Positions 1-8,685 of a stretch of 64,000 nt of DNA are shown here, piece after piece. The DNA lies in assembly GCA_038323375.1 (NCBI GenBank), contig JBBQGV010000006.1, positions 42,386-106,385 on the forward strand. The letters are read 5' to 3'. The notes under the pieces are model-generated. The model had not been told where the DNA came from and did no database searches. It worked only from the letters and a program-made list of their open reading frames with translations. Each line of letters opens with the position of its first letter. Within the stretch, counting starts at the first letter, position 1. The DNA is from JABWAJ01 sp038323375 (GTDB taxonomy: Bacteria; Bacteroidota; Bacteroidia; Chitinophagales; Saprospiraceae). Position numbers and translations under genes: made by a program.

Positions 1-1049
1 ATGCCACCAAGCATGAGGCGCCCCGGCACTACATTGACTTAGACCAATGGGGGAGTTATCCATTTCCCAATTTGCCCCGATATTGGACGGACGTGCTGCT
101 GTTTTACACCGAAATTGGCCTCGTAACCGCCCAGGGCGACAGCTTGAAGGTGAAAAGGGATACCTTGATGATTGACGGGTACAAGATTCCCCAAATCAGG
201 TTGTACCGGAAAAACAAAGCCATCCTTGAAGCAGCCGATTCGCAAGCGTTCCGGGATTTTTTTGAAGCAAAAGTCTTGTCTCAGTACTACGAAGACGAAT
301 GGATCCTGCCTTGCGATACCTTGCTGGCGCTTTTTGGCGATGCCAGGCCACCAAATGTTAACTGCGCCAGCGCTTATGCCGTTGACCACTTTTCGGAACA
401 CGGGATCTTGCCTTACCATTTGGTAAAAATGCAGAACAACCTGAAGTATGCTTTTTTATCCGGAAATGTGGATAAAATCCTGCGTACTTCGGCGGAAATG
501 GGTCATTACATTGGCGACGCTTACGTGCCTTTGCATACTACCAAAAATTACAATGGCCAACTTTCCAACCAGACGGGGATTCACGCATTTTGGGAAAGCC
601 GCCTGCCCGAACTGTTTGCCGATGAAACGTACGATTTCTTCGTTGGTGCCGCAGAATACATTGCCAATCCTTCTGAGTATTATTGGAAAATCGTATTGGA
701 CAGTCATTTGCTGGTGGACAGCGTGCTGCAGACCGAACGGGAATTAAGCCTTCAATTTCCTTCCGACCGCCAATATTGCTTTGAAGAACGCAACGGCATC
801 ACCATCCGTACCCAATGCAGGGAATATTCGGAAGCTTACCACCGCCGCATGTCCGGCATGGTGGAAAGTCGCATGCGAGGCGCGATTCTGTCCATCGGAA
901 GCGCCTGGTATACGGCCTGGGTGGATGCGGGGCAACCGGATCTTATAAAACTATTGGGTAAAACCTTGTCTGTAGAAGAATTGAAAGCATTGGAATCCCT
1001 GGAATCGCAATATCAGAAAGGGAATACGAAGGGGAGACCGCATGATTGA
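1..1049 (+). CDS. Zinc-dependent phospholipase C / S1-P1 nuclease-like protein, 5' partial
   Basis: The reading frame is open from the first bases of the window (frame beginning at base 3), so the N-terminus lies outside it. An early segment reads KHEAPRHYIDLDQWG and a later one GHYIGDAYVPLHTTKNYNGQ, followed by GIHAFWESRLPELF. These His/Asp-rich blocks are what I know from the zinc-dependent phospholipase C / S1-P1 nuclease fold of Bacteroidota, whose zinc ligands are His and Asp. Between the first and second block lies a stretch of about 80 residues (window bases about 95-340) that I do not recall in typical members and that looks like an insertion. Product probably hydrolytic and exported, but the signal peptide is not visible. 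The stop codon is followed at once by dispersed repeat R1. Family fairly sure; substrate unknown. Confidence 0.7.
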   Translation, partial: ATKHEAPRHYIDLDQWGSYPFPNLPRYWTDVLLFYTEIGLVTAQGDSLKVKRDTLMIDGYKIPQIRLYRKNKAILEAADSQAFRDFFEAKVLSQYYEDEWILPCDTLLALFGDARPPNVNCASAYAVDHFSEHGILPYHLVKMQNNLKYAFLSGNVDKILRTSAEMGHYIGDAYVPLHTTKNYNGQLSNQTGIHAFWESRLPELFADETYDFFVGAAEYIANPSEYYWKIVLDSHLLVDSVLQTERELSLQFPSDRQYCFEERNGITIRTQCREYSEAYHRRMSGMVESRMRGAILSIGSAWYTAWVDAGQPDLIKLLGKTLSVEELKALESLESQYQKGNTKGRPHD

Positions 1050-1146
1050 TTTGAGCGCGGCAGAGTCGCTAGGGTGCGACCCTCGCGGTCGCCCAAACAC
1101 TCAAAATGATTTGAAGATTTGAGGATTCCTATAAACAAATAAACAC
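1048..1146 (+). repeat. Dispersed repeat R1, copy 1 (upstream of aroE)
   Basis: About 100 bp between the stop of the first gene and aroE. It matches 20829-20970 (opposite strand) and 50253-50390. The shared core is a run of GGGTGCGACC, CTCGC, GGTCGCCC and AAACACTCAA. Bases 1076-1081 (GCGACC) pair with 1087-1092 (GGTCGC) around a 5-base loop. The copy ends in ATAAACAAATAAAC, seven bases before the aroE start codon. Confidence 0.8.
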
Positions 1147-1152
1147 AGATTG

Positions 1153-1890
1153 ATGAGGGAACAGTTATACGGCATAATCGGCTATCCGCTGACGCATTCT
1201 TTCTCGAAGCGGTATTTTTCAGAGAAATTTGAAAAAGAGGGGCTGCTGCATTGCCGTTATGAATTATTCCCCATTGCGGAAATCGGGATGTTGCCCGAAA
1301 TCCTGACAAATAATCCTACACTTCGGGGGTTAAACGTGACCATTCCCTACAAACAAGCCGTTTTGCCGTTTTTAGACGGATTTGGAGAAGGCATTGCCAA
1401 AATAGGCGCAGTAAATGTCATTGATATTTCGAATGGCAAATTGACCGGCCACAACACGGATATCGCCGGTTTCGAGCAATCGCTCCGGAATGCGTTGGGC
1501 ACAGAACGCCCGGAAGCGGCACTGGTGCTGGGAACGGGGGGCGCTTCCAAAGCCGTGCAATTTGTGCTTTCCAAAATGCAAATTCCATTCCGGTTGGTGT
1601 CCCGAAACCAGGAAGGCGATTTTCACTACGATCAATTGACAAAAGAAATCGTCTTTGCGCACCAGTTGATTGTCAACACAACGCCTTTAGGCATGAGCCC
1701 AAATACAGAAACTTGTCCAAAAATTCCTTATGAAGCAATAAGTCAGCGACATTTGCTTTTCGATTTGGTCTACAATCCTGAAGAAACCTCCTTTCTGAAA
1801 AAAGGAAGGCTTCAGGGGGCTCGAACACAGAACGGAATGGAGATGTTGCATACGCAGGCCGAAAAAGCCTGGGCAATCTGGAACAAATAA
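1153..1890 (+). CDS. aroE: Shikimate dehydrogenase
   Basis: Reduces 3-dehydroshikimate to shikimate with NADPH in the cytoplasm (aromatic amino acid pathway). The 245-residue protein shows the substrate motif THSFSK (14-19), the catalytic-lysine motif NVTIPYK (61-67, Lys67), NTD (101-103) and the NADP-binding loop GTGGASKA (127-134). The length fits the short AroE form seen in this phylum. I chose the ATG at 1153 over a TTG one codon earlier because the protein then begins MREQLYGIIGYP, as in relatives. It follows repeat R1 and is 14 bases ahead of the proline dehydrogenase gene, so the two are probably cotranscribed although their pathways differ. No other shikimate gene is in the window. 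Confidence 0.93.
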   Translation: MREQLYGIIGYPLTHSFSKRYFSEKFEKEGLLHCRYELFPIAEIGMLPEILTNNPTLRGLNVTIPYKQAVLPFLDGFGEGIAKIGAVNVIDISNGKLTGHNTDIAGFEQSLRNALGTERPEAALVLGTGGASKAVQFVLSKMQIPFRLVSRNQEGDFHYDQLTKEIVFAHQLIVNTTPLGMSPNTETCPKIPYEAISQRHLLFDLVYNPEETSFLKKGRLQGARTQNGMEMLHTQAEKAWAIWNK

Positions 1891-1904
1891 AACCAATCTA
1901 CACC

Positions 1905-3155
1905 ATGAAAGAAAGCAATCAGCCCGTTCCCAAAAACTTCTCAAAACTTGAAAAAATGGCAAAAACAATACTTGGTGCCCCGGTTGATTTCAACAATACG
2001 CAAATCGCTTTTCGCTGGAAAACGGATAAAGAACTCAAAAAAGCAGCCTGGCTATTTGGATTGATGAATAACCACTGGCTGGTGGGCATCGGCTCCAAAG
2101 TGGGCATTGCGGCCATCAAACTACACCTCCCGTTTGTGGAATCGGTTGTAAAAAGCACCATATTCGAGCAATTCTGCGGCGGTACTACCCTGCTGGAATC
2201 GCTTAAAAACATCAATAAATTAGCGGAACAAAACGTTCAGTCTATTCTCGACTACGGCGCAGAAGCCAAAGAAACAGAAGCGGATTTCAACAAAACTATG
2301 GCGGAAAATATCCGCGCCATAGAATTTGCATCCCAGCAGGAGCACATTCCCGTAATCAGCACCAAAATTACCGGCTTAGCTCGTTTTGAATTGCTGGAAG
2401 CCATTCAACGCGACGACACCCTGACCCGGGAAATGCGCGCCGAATACCGCACCGTGCTCAAACGATTAGACGCCATCTGCCACGCTGCGAGCCAAAAAGG
2501 CGTCGGCGTTTTTATTGACGCCGAAGAAAGCTGGATTCAAAACGCGATTGACCATTTAGCCAATTTGATGATGCGGCGCTACAACCGGGGGAAAGTAGTG
2601 GTATTCAACACCTTCCAAATGTATCGAACCGATCGTTTGCAAAACCTCATAGATTCTTATGCCGAAGCTGGCCGCGAAGGCTATTTGCTTGGCGCAAAAT
2701 TGGTGCGGGGGGCCTACCTGGAAAAAGAGCGGGAAAGGGCAGAAAAAATGGGGTATCCTTCCCCCATTCACACCAGCAAAGAAGCAACAGACGATGCGTT
2801 CAATACCGGTATCCGTTTTTGCGTAGACCACTACGAGGACATCGTATCCTGCAATGCTTCGCATAATTTGGCCAGCACCGCGCTTCAGGTAAAACTGATT
2901 GATGAAAAAGGCATTCCACGCAACCACCCGCATTTGCGGTTTTGCCAGTTGTATGGCATGAGCGACAACCTGACGTTTAATTTAGCCAATGCGGGCTACA
3001 ATGCCGCCAAATATGTGATTTATGGGCAGGTACGTGAAGTCGTCCCTTACCTCATTCGTCGTGCGGAAGAAAATTCTTCCATCACCGGCGATATGAGCCG
3101 CGAATATCAATTGGTGAATAACGAGCTTAAAAGACGGGAGCTGCTTGCGTCTTAA
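1905..3155 (+). CDS. Proline dehydrogenase (PRODH family)
   Basis: Flavin-dependent oxidation of proline to pyrroline-5-carboxylate, the first step of proline catabolism. The 416-residue protein is the stand-alone type, without a fused P5C dehydrogenase domain. The PRODH barrel signature KLVRGAYLEKER is present, followed by a charged loop and PSPIHTSKEATDDAFN, plus GVGVFIDAEESW earlier. The roughly 100-residue N-terminal region is like that of the Bacteroidota/eukaryote-like branch. ATG at 1905 gives MKESNQPVPKNFSK. The gene ends convergently with the N-carbamoylputrescine amidase gene: the last four bases of both genes overlap (3152-3155). No terminator hairpin is visible there. Confidence 0.9.
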   Translation: MKESNQPVPKNFSKLEKMAKTILGAPVDFNNTQIAFRWKTDKELKKAAWLFGLMNNHWLVGIGSKVGIAAIKLHLPFVESVVKSTIFEQFCGGTTLLESLKNINKLAEQNVQSILDYGAEAKETEADFNKTMAENIRAIEFASQQEHIPVISTKITGLARFELLEAIQRDDTLTREMRAEYRTVLKRLDAICHAASQKGVGVFIDAEESWIQNAIDHLANLMMRRYNRGKVVVFNTFQMYRTDRLQNLIDSYAEAGREGYLLGAKLVRGAYLEKERERAEKMGYPSPIHTSKEATDDAFNTGIRFCVDHYEDIVSCNASHNLASTALQVKLIDEKGIPRNHPHLRFCQLYGMSDNLTFNLANAGYNAAKYVIYGQVREVVPYLIRRAEENSSITGDMSREYQLVNNELKRRELLAS

Positions 3156-4036
3156 TCCAAATATCTTTTTAAAAGCCCTTCATACGCATCAATCCTCCGG
3201 TCGCGGAAAAACGGCCAGATGCGGCGCACTGTTTCGGTCCGCTGTTTGTCTATATCAATAACCACCGCAATTTCTTCCGCTGCCGGTGCCTGAAAGAGTA
3301 GTTCTCCCTGGGGGCCAGCCACAAAACTTTGTCCCCAAAACTGGATACCGCCCGTCACACCTGACCAATCCGGCTCGAAGCCCGTGCGATTTACCGCTAC
3401 CACCGGTAGACCATTGGCGACTGCATGGGCCCGCTGGATGGTTTGCCAGGCGCCAAACTGCCGGTCTTTTTCTTCGGGCGCATCAGAAGATTCCCAGCCA
3501 ATAGCCGTCGGGTAAATGAGCAAATCCGCACCTGCCAACGCCATGAGCCGCGCGGCTTCGGGGTACCACTGATCCCAACAAACGAGGACGCCTAATTTCC
3601 CCACGGAAGTTGAAATGGGTTGAAAACCCAGATCGCCGGGCGTAAAATAAAATTTTTCGTAGTAAGCCGGATCATCCGGAATATGCATTTTTCGGTATTT
3701 CCCGGCGATGCTGCCATCTTTTTCAAAAACAACTGCCGTATTGTGGCAAATGCCCGGTGCGCGTTTTTCAAACAGGGACGTAACCAGCACGATGCCTAAT
3801 TCTTTCGCAATAGCGCCAAAAATTGCCGTTGAAGGTCCCGGGATGGTTTCTGCCTGGTCAAAGCGCGTTGTCTCTTCAACCTGGCAAAAATATACCCCGG
3901 TGTGCAACTCCTGCAACACCACCAATTGCGCGCCTTGTGCAGCACAAGCCCGGATGCCGGCGAAGCTTTTCCGAATATTTTCATCCCGATCTTCGGTGCA
4001 GGATTGTTGTACGATACCTGTTTTGAGTATGCTCAT
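3152..4036 (-). CDS. aguB: N-carbamoylputrescine amidase (carbon-nitrogen hydrolase)
   Basis: Hydrolyses N-carbamoylputrescine to putrescine, CO2 and ammonia, completing arginine-derived polyamine synthesis. The 294-residue protein has the nitrilase-superfamily triad: Glu43 (VLQELHTG), Lys116 (GKYRKMHIPDD) and Cys153 (VLVCWDQWYPEAARL). The motif CWDQWYPEAAR is typical of AguB rather than of other amidases. It lies 10 bases downstream of agmatine deiminase on the same strand, which makes the pathway assignment strong. The 3' end overlaps the proline dehydrogenase gene by four bases, tail to tail. Confidence 0.93.
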   Translation of the reverse strand: MSILKTGIVQQSCTEDRDENIRKSFAGIRACAAQGAQLVVLQELHTGVYFCQVEETTRFDQAETIPGPSTAIFGAIAKELGIVLVTSLFEKRAPGICHNTAVVFEKDGSIAGKYRKMHIPDDPAYYEKFYFTPGDLGFQPISTSVGKLGVLVCWDQWYPEAARLMALAGADLLIYPTAIGWESSDAPEEKDRQFGAWQTIQRAHAVANGLPVVAVNRTGFEPDWSGVTGGIQFWGQSFVAGPQGELLFQAPAAEEIAVVIDIDKQRTETVRRIWPFFRDRRIDAYEGLLKRYLD

Positions 4037-4046
4037 TTTTTTAAAT

Positions 4047-5075
4047 TCAATTGAATAAAACCCCTTCCGGATATTGCATGGTCACACAATGCAGAGAACC
4101 ATGCTGTAAAATCAGCGCCCTGCAATCAATGCCGATGATTTCCCTTCCGGGGAAACAGCCGTTGAGGATGGCCAATGCTTCTTCATCCTGTCGAACGCCG
4201 TAGGTCGGAACCAGCACCGCGCCATTGATAATCAGGAAATTGGCATAAGTAGCGGGCAGGCGCGTTCCTTCCTCATCATAACACGCATCTGGCATGAGCA
4301 GCGGAACTAAGCGATAGGGGTTGCCCGCAGCAGTGCGAAAGGTTTTTAGTTCTGCTTCCATTCGCCCAAGCGCTTCGTAATGCTCGTCTTCCGCGTCGGT
4401 GCATTGCACATAAGCAATCGTTTCCAGGTCGCAAAACCGCGCCAGGGTGTCAATATGCGAATCCGTATCGTCCCCGGCTAAGTAACCGTGGTGCAGCCAC
4501 AACACGCGATCCAATCCAAAAATCTCCTTCAGCTTTGCCTCAATTTCCCGTTTGCTCAAATGTGGATTCCGGTTTGGCGAAAGCAGGCATTCGGCGGTGG
4601 TGAGCAACGTGCCCTGTCCGTCGCTTTCAATACCGCCGCCTTCCAGCACTAAGCCGCCATGGCGAATTTCAGCATCAAAAACCGCGTAGTGTTCCTGCAC
4701 ATAGCGCGTGATGAGGTTATCCTGGTTGGCCGGGAATTTGAGTCCCCATCCATTGAACACAAAATCGAGCACTACGGGTTTTCCATTTTCAAAAATGGTA
4801 ATGCCCCCGTGGTCGCGCGCCCAGGTATCGTTGCTTGGTGCCTGAACAAGTTTGACATTGGAGAGGCTTTTGTTTCCACGAATCAGCTCCCGAACTTCCA
4901 TTGGGTTGTGACAAACGAGGAGGACTTTTTGAAAACGGGCTATCGTGGTTGCAATTTCGAGGAAACAAGGCATGACCTGATCCAATACGGCTGCCCAATC
5001 GGTGTCCTGATGGGGGAAAGTTAGTTGCACGGCGCTTTGGGGCGCCCATTCTGCGGGTAAAAATCGAGTTTTCAT
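4047..5075 (-). CDS. aguA: Agmatine deiminase
   Basis: Converts agmatine to N-carbamoylputrescine and ammonia. The 342-residue sequence starts MKTRFLPAEWAPQSAVQLTFPH. It carries the guanidine-modifying-enzyme motifs WARDHGGI, NGWGLKF, EGGGIESDGQG and DTDSHIDTLARF. The catalytic cysteine sits near the C-terminus in LQHGSLHCVTMQYP. First gene of a two-gene aguA-aguB operon. Upstream, at 5111-5294, is an inverted-repeat element that separates it from the divergent hydroxylase gene, so both promoters must lie in or beside that element. No arginine decarboxylase is in the window, so the agmatine source is not shown. Confidence 0.94.
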   Translation of the reverse strand: MKTRFLPAEWAPQSAVQLTFPHQDTDWAAVLDQVMPCFLEIATTIARFQKVLLVCHNPMEVRELIRGNKSLSNVKLVQAPSNDTWARDHGGITIFENGKPVVLDFVFNGWGLKFPANQDNLITRYVQEHYAVFDAEIRHGGLVLEGGGIESDGQGTLLTTAECLLSPNRNPHLSKREIEAKLKEIFGLDRVLWLHHGYLAGDDTDSHIDTLARFCDLETIAYVQCTDAEDEHYEALGRMEAELKTFRTAAGNPYRLVPLLMPDACYDEEGTRLPATYANFLIINGAVLVPTYGVRQDEEALAILNGCFPGREIIGIDCRALILQHGSLHCVTMQYPEGVLFN

Positions 5076-5110
5076 GCGGCAAAATTAGCAAAAGAACTAA
5101 ATTTGTGATC

Positions 5111-5294
5111 AGAGCTTGTTCGGGATTTCCTGATTGACTACATCGAATCTTCGATTTGAGCGAGGGTGAGGAAATTTTGTTTTAGACGAGGCGGATTTTG
5201 CAGACATAGCCAGCAGCTAGGGCGAAAAAATCCAACGAAGTATAAAATAAAATTTGCCACCCACAGCCAATTGAGGAATTCCCGAACAAGCTCT
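5111..5294. mobile_element. MITE-like inverted-repeat element
   Basis: About 184 bp bounded by near-perfect 21-bp terminal inverted repeats: AGAGCTTGTTCGGGATTTCC at 5111 on the left, and the reverse complement of AGAGCTTGTTCGGGAATTCC ending at 5294 on the right. The inside codes for nothing convincing; an open frame crosses it but has no protein-like character. Size, TIRs and lack of coding suggest a miniature element mobilised by a transposase elsewhere in the genome. A target-site duplication is not clear. It occupies the divergent intergenic region between aguA and the hydroxylase gene. Confidence 0.6.
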
Positions 5295-5315
5295 AAACAA
5301 AACAACCGACCCAAC

Positions 5316-6599
5316 ATGGCAGCATACGGCACAATCCTCAACATCATCGTCCCCATTTTTTTCCTGTTGTATTTCATCGAACAGGGTTTCGAGTGGTACT
5401 TAGGCAAAAAGGTCATCCGGGGGCTTGACAGCATTTCCAGTTTCAGTGCCGGCGTCACTAACGTAGTAAAAGATGTATTGGGCATGACCATCAGCATCAT
5501 CACTTATGGCTGGTTGGTGGACAAAATCGCCCTCACGCAGATTGAAGCGACCTGGGCGGTTTATGTCATCGGATTCATTGCCGTTGATTTTCAGGGATAC
5601 TGGACGCATCGCTGGCACCATCAGATCAATTTTTTGTGGAATCGCCACGTCATTCACCACAGCAGCGAAGAATTCAACCTGTCCTGTGCCCTGCGGCAAT
5701 CCATTTCAGCGTTTGTCAATTATTTCACGATCCTGTTGATCCCCGCAGCATTATTAGGGGTGCCGGCTCAAGTCATTGCCATCATCGGCCCGCTGCACCT
5801 TTTCCTGCAATACTGGTACCATACCCGCCTGATCGGGAAATTGGGCTGGTTGGAATACGTCATTGTTACCCCATCCCACCACCGGGTACACCACGCCATT
5901 AACCCGGAATATATGGATAAAAACCATGGCCAGATTTTCATCATCTGGGACAAGCTGTTCAGCACATTTCAGGAAGAATTGTCGAAGATTCCGCCCGTTT
6001 ACGGCGTCACCCGCCCCGTGCGCACCTGGAATCCGATCAAAATCAATTTTTTGCACCTCTGGCTCCTGATGCAGGATGCCTGGCACACGCGAAATTGGTG
6101 GGATAAAGTGCGCATCTGGTTTATGCCAACGGGGTGGCGACCGGAAGATGTGAAAGACAAATACCCCGTAAACAGCATCCTTGATCCGTACAATTTTGAA
6201 AAATACGACACCAAGGCGTCCCGGTTGTTTCTCGTCTGGTCGTGGTTGCAATTGGCGTTCAACTATTTCCTGCTGGTCTACTTTTTCGCCAACTTGGCCG
6301 GCATCGGCACGCCGGATATTTTTTACTACGGCGCGTTCATTTTTCTCTCGGTGTTTGCCTATACGGAATTGATGGACCGCCACGCGTATGCCATGTATTT
6401 TGAAATGCTGAAATCGGCGGCTGGCCTCTACTTTGTGTATCAATCGGGCGGCGACTGGTTTGGCGCAGGCAATTATTTCGGTGCCTGGTATGTGTATATC
6501 GTGGTAAGTTACCTGATTCTTTCGGCTGTGGTCGCCACGCTTTTTGTGCAGTTGGAGATCAGGGAGGAGCAAATTGGCAAATTGGCAAGGGGCAAGTAG
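5316..6599 (+). CDS. Sterol desaturase / fatty acid hydroxylase family membrane protein
   Basis: Integral-membrane di-iron oxygenase. From the ATG at 5316 the protein is 427 residues. It has histidine clusters HRWHH (98-102), HVIHH (111-115) and a later HHRVHH, the eight-His ligand pattern of the family, within several hydrophobic segments. An in-frame extension upstream to 5166 would be encoded by the inverted-repeat element and has no membrane-protein character, so I reject it. The C-terminal part has further transmembrane segments (about 310-415) beyond the hydroxylase core. Substrate not determinable; in Bacteroidota such proteins have been linked to lipid or carotenoid hydroxylation. It ends convergently with the OmpH gene 28 bases later. 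Confidence 0.85.
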   Translation: MAAYGTILNIIVPIFFLLYFIEQGFEWYLGKKVIRGLDSISSFSAGVTNVVKDVLGMTISIITYGWLVDKIALTQIEATWAVYVIGFIAVDFQGYWTHRWHHQINFLWNRHVIHHSSEEFNLSCALRQSISAFVNYFTILLIPAALLGVPAQVIAIIGPLHLFLQYWYHTRLIGKLGWLEYVIVTPSHHRVHHAINPEYMDKNHGQIFIIWDKLFSTFQEELSKIPPVYGVTRPVRTWNPIKINFLHLWLLMQDAWHTRNWWDKVRIWFMPTGWRPEDVKDKYPVNSILDPYNFEKYDTKASRLFLVWSWLQLAFNYFLLVYFFANLAGIGTPDIFYYGAFIFLSVFAYTELMDRHAYAMYFEMLKSAAGLYFVYQSGGDWFGAGNYFGAWYVYIVVSYLILSAVVATLFVQLEIREEQIGKLARGK

Positions 6600-6627
6600 G
6601 CAAATTTGCCCCTTGCCCACTTCCTTC

Positions 6628-7215
6628 CTATTCTTCCTTTTTCGCGTTCAAAATCTCCAGCACGCGCTGAGTGATGTCAAGGCTGTCATTTGCGGCAAGC
6701 AATTGTCCGCCGGCGGTGTAGCTGAAGATGAAGTCGAATCCTTCTTCTTTTTTGATTTCGCCGAGCCGGTCGAGGATTGCTTTTTGCAACTCGTCCCGTA
6801 TTTTTTTATCTTCTTCCAGCAGCGTTTTGGTGACCCGCTCCTGTTCGGCCACTAATTTTTGCTGCGCCGCCATCAGGCGTTGCTCTTCCTGTTGCATCGC
6901 GCTGGGTGCCAGCAGACCTTTTTGTGCTTTTTCCTGGGTAGCCATGAAGTCCTTTTCAAGGGCACGCCCTTTGGCTTTCAGCGAAGCATCCGCGTCTTTT
7001 TCCTTTTTTTGGAAAATTTCGCGTTGCTTTTTGAAAAACTCGTACTTTTCAAGCAAGGTATCTGCGTTGACGTACGCGATTTTTAAGGGTTTTTCCAGCT
7101 CGACTGCCGGAGTATCGGCGGTTGCTGGTGCCCCCGGCGACTGGAAAACTTTCACGGCAAGCCCCACAGTTGCGAGCAGTGCCACAATACTCAAAATTAA
7201 AGGAAGTTGTTTCAT
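6628..7215 (-). CDS. OmpH/Skp-family periplasmic chaperone
   Basis: 195 residues with an N-terminal hydrophobic segment (about 5-25) acting as signal peptide or anchor. Then comes IAYVNADTLLEKYEFFKKQ, the typical start of an OmpH/Skp domain, a long Lys/Glu/Gln-rich coiled-coil arm (about 60-150) and a C-terminal DFIFSYTAGGQLLAANDSLDIT that closes the Skp core. Skp proteins hold unfolded outer-membrane proteins in the periplasm during transit to BAM. The surrounding window is rich in outer-membrane barrels, but there is no bamA neighbour as is common for this gene. It is 29 bases downstream of the M20 peptidase gene on the same strand, probably cotranscribed. Confidence 0.88.
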   Translation of the reverse strand: MKQLPLILSIVALLATVGLAVKVFQSPGAPATADTPAVELEKPLKIAYVNADTLLEKYEFFKKQREIFQKKEKDADASLKAKGRALEKDFMATQEKAQKGLLAPSAMQQEEQRLMAAQQKLVAEQERVTKTLLEEDKKIRDELQKAILDRLGEIKKEEGFDFIFSYTAGGQLLAANDSLDITQRVLEILNAKKEE

Positions 7216-7244
7216 TCTTTAAAGGATAGATGATGTGTAGTAAA

Positions 7245-8636
7245 TCAGCCTTTTTTCAAATCCACGTAGTAGTGGTAGAAATAAGGAATGGTTTCAATGC
7301 CTTTGTAATAATTAAACAGCCCGAAATGCTCATTCGGCGAGTGCAACGCATCTGAATCCAAGCCAAAGCCGATCAGAATGCTATCCACGCTCAACACGTC
7401 GCGAAACAGGGAAACAATCGGAATATAGCCGCCTTCGCGCTTGGGAATCGGCGATTTGCCAAACGTTTTTTCCATTGCTAAGTGCGCCGCGCGGTATTCG
7501 GGCGTGTCAATGGGCGTCACGCCGGGTTCTCCCCCGTGCATGCGCGTTACTTTTACGCTCACATAAGGCGGTGCGATCTTGTTGAAGTGGTCTTCCACCA
7601 AATCGTATATTTTCTCATGCCGCTGGTTCGGGACAAGGCGCATCGAAATTTTAGCCGTCGCTTTGGCGGGCAGTACCGTTTTCGTACCTTCCCCGGTGTA
7701 GCCACCCCAGATTCCGTTCACATCCAAGGTAGGCCGGATGCTGGTGCGTTCGAGCGTTGAGTACCCTTCCTCGCCAAGCTCCTGGCCAATGCCGAGGTTT
7801 TTGTTGTAAGTCGCCTGGTTGAATGGAATGCGCGACATTTCGCTGCGCTCTTCGGGGCCAACCACTTGCACATCGTCGTAAAAACCTGGGATCGTCACCC
7901 GACGGTGTTCGTCTAACAGGGACGCGATCAATTCGCAAAGGACATTTGCCGGGTTGGCAACTCCGCCGCCGTAAACGCCGGAATGCAAATCGCGGCTTGG
8001 GCCGGTCACTTCCACTTCCAGGTAGGCCAATCCACGGACGCCGGTCGTCAGCGAAGGCACGTCGTTGGCAACGATGGAGGTATCGGAACACAAGACTACA
8101 TTGCAATCCAAAAGTTCTTTATGCGCCTCAACAAAAGGCCGGAAGTTGGGCGAACCAATTTCTTCTTCCCCTTCGATGATGAATTTGACATTGCAGGGCA
8201 GGGCATCGTGCTTCATCATGGCCTCGAAAGCTTTGATGTGCATGTAAACCTGGCCTTTGTCGTCGCTGGAACCCCGGGCAAAAATAGCGCCCTGCGGGTG
8301 GGTTTCTGTTTTTTTGACCACTGGTTCAAACGGACCGGATTCCCAAAGATCAAGCGGGTCTGGTGGCTGAACATCGTAGTGGCCGTAAACAAGCACCGTT
8401 GGCAAATCCGGGTTGATGAGTTTGTCTCCGTAGACGATGGCGTGGCCCGGCGTCGGATAAATCGTCACGTTTTCGGCACCCGCTTCCCGAAGGCGATCTG
8501 CACAAAACTCTGCCGCACGGGCTACATCGCCTTTGTGCTTTGGATCGGCACTGATGGACGGAATGCGCAGCCAGGTAAATAATTCATTTAAATACCGTTC
8601 CTTGTTGGATTGGATATATTCCTGAAGGTGTTGCAT
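7245..8636 (-). CDS. M20 family dipeptidase
   Basis: Cytosolic zinc metallopeptidase of the M20/M28 clan, about 463 residues. Metal and catalytic motifs are visible in order: VLVYGHYDVQPPDP (His/Asp), FARGSSDDKGQ (Asp), IIEGEEEIGSPN (tandem Glu) and LCSDTS (Asp), with a dimerisation domain between, for example TGPSRDLHSGVYGG. That motif set is typical of the CNDP/PepV-like dipeptidase subgroup. I use the ATG at 8636 (MQHLQEYIQSNKERYL). A longer frame reaching 8735 overlaps the gene upstream and adds 33 residues with no counterpart in relatives. It probably forms a transcription unit with ompH downstream. Confidence 0.92.
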   Translation of the reverse strand: MQHLQEYIQSNKERYLNELFTWLRIPSISADPKHKGDVARAAEFCADRLREAGAENVTIYPTPGHAIVYGDKLINPDLPTVLVYGHYDVQPPDPLDLWESGPFEPVVKKTETHPQGAIFARGSSDDKGQVYMHIKAFEAMMKHDALPCNVKFIIEGEEEIGSPNFRPFVEAHKELLDCNVVLCSDTSIVANDVPSLTTGVRGLAYLEVEVTGPSRDLHSGVYGGGVANPANVLCELIASLLDEHRRVTIPGFYDDVQVVGPEERSEMSRIPFNQATYNKNLGIGQELGEEGYSTLERTSIRPTLDVNGIWGGYTGEGTKTVLPAKATAKISMRLVPNQRHEKIYDLVEDHFNKIAPPYVSVKVTRMHGGEPGVTPIDTPEYRAAHLAMEKTFGKSPIPKREGGYIPIVSLFRDVLSVDSILIGFGLDSDALHSPNEHFGLFNYYKGIETIPYFYHYYVDLKKG

Positions 8637-8685
8637 TATGGTGGTTTTATTTTTTAGTAACGGCAGCGAAGATAAGATTTCTTCA

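Noticed and set aside
5166..5315. N-terminal extension of 50 codons for the sterol desaturase gene
   Set aside because: It is encoded by the inverted-repeat element, is Cys/Arg/Lys-rich and has no membrane or signal character; the ATG at 5316 gives a normal family start.
5754..6620. 288-codon minus-strand frame
   Set aside because: Antisense to the hydroxylase histidine motifs and without any recognisable domain.
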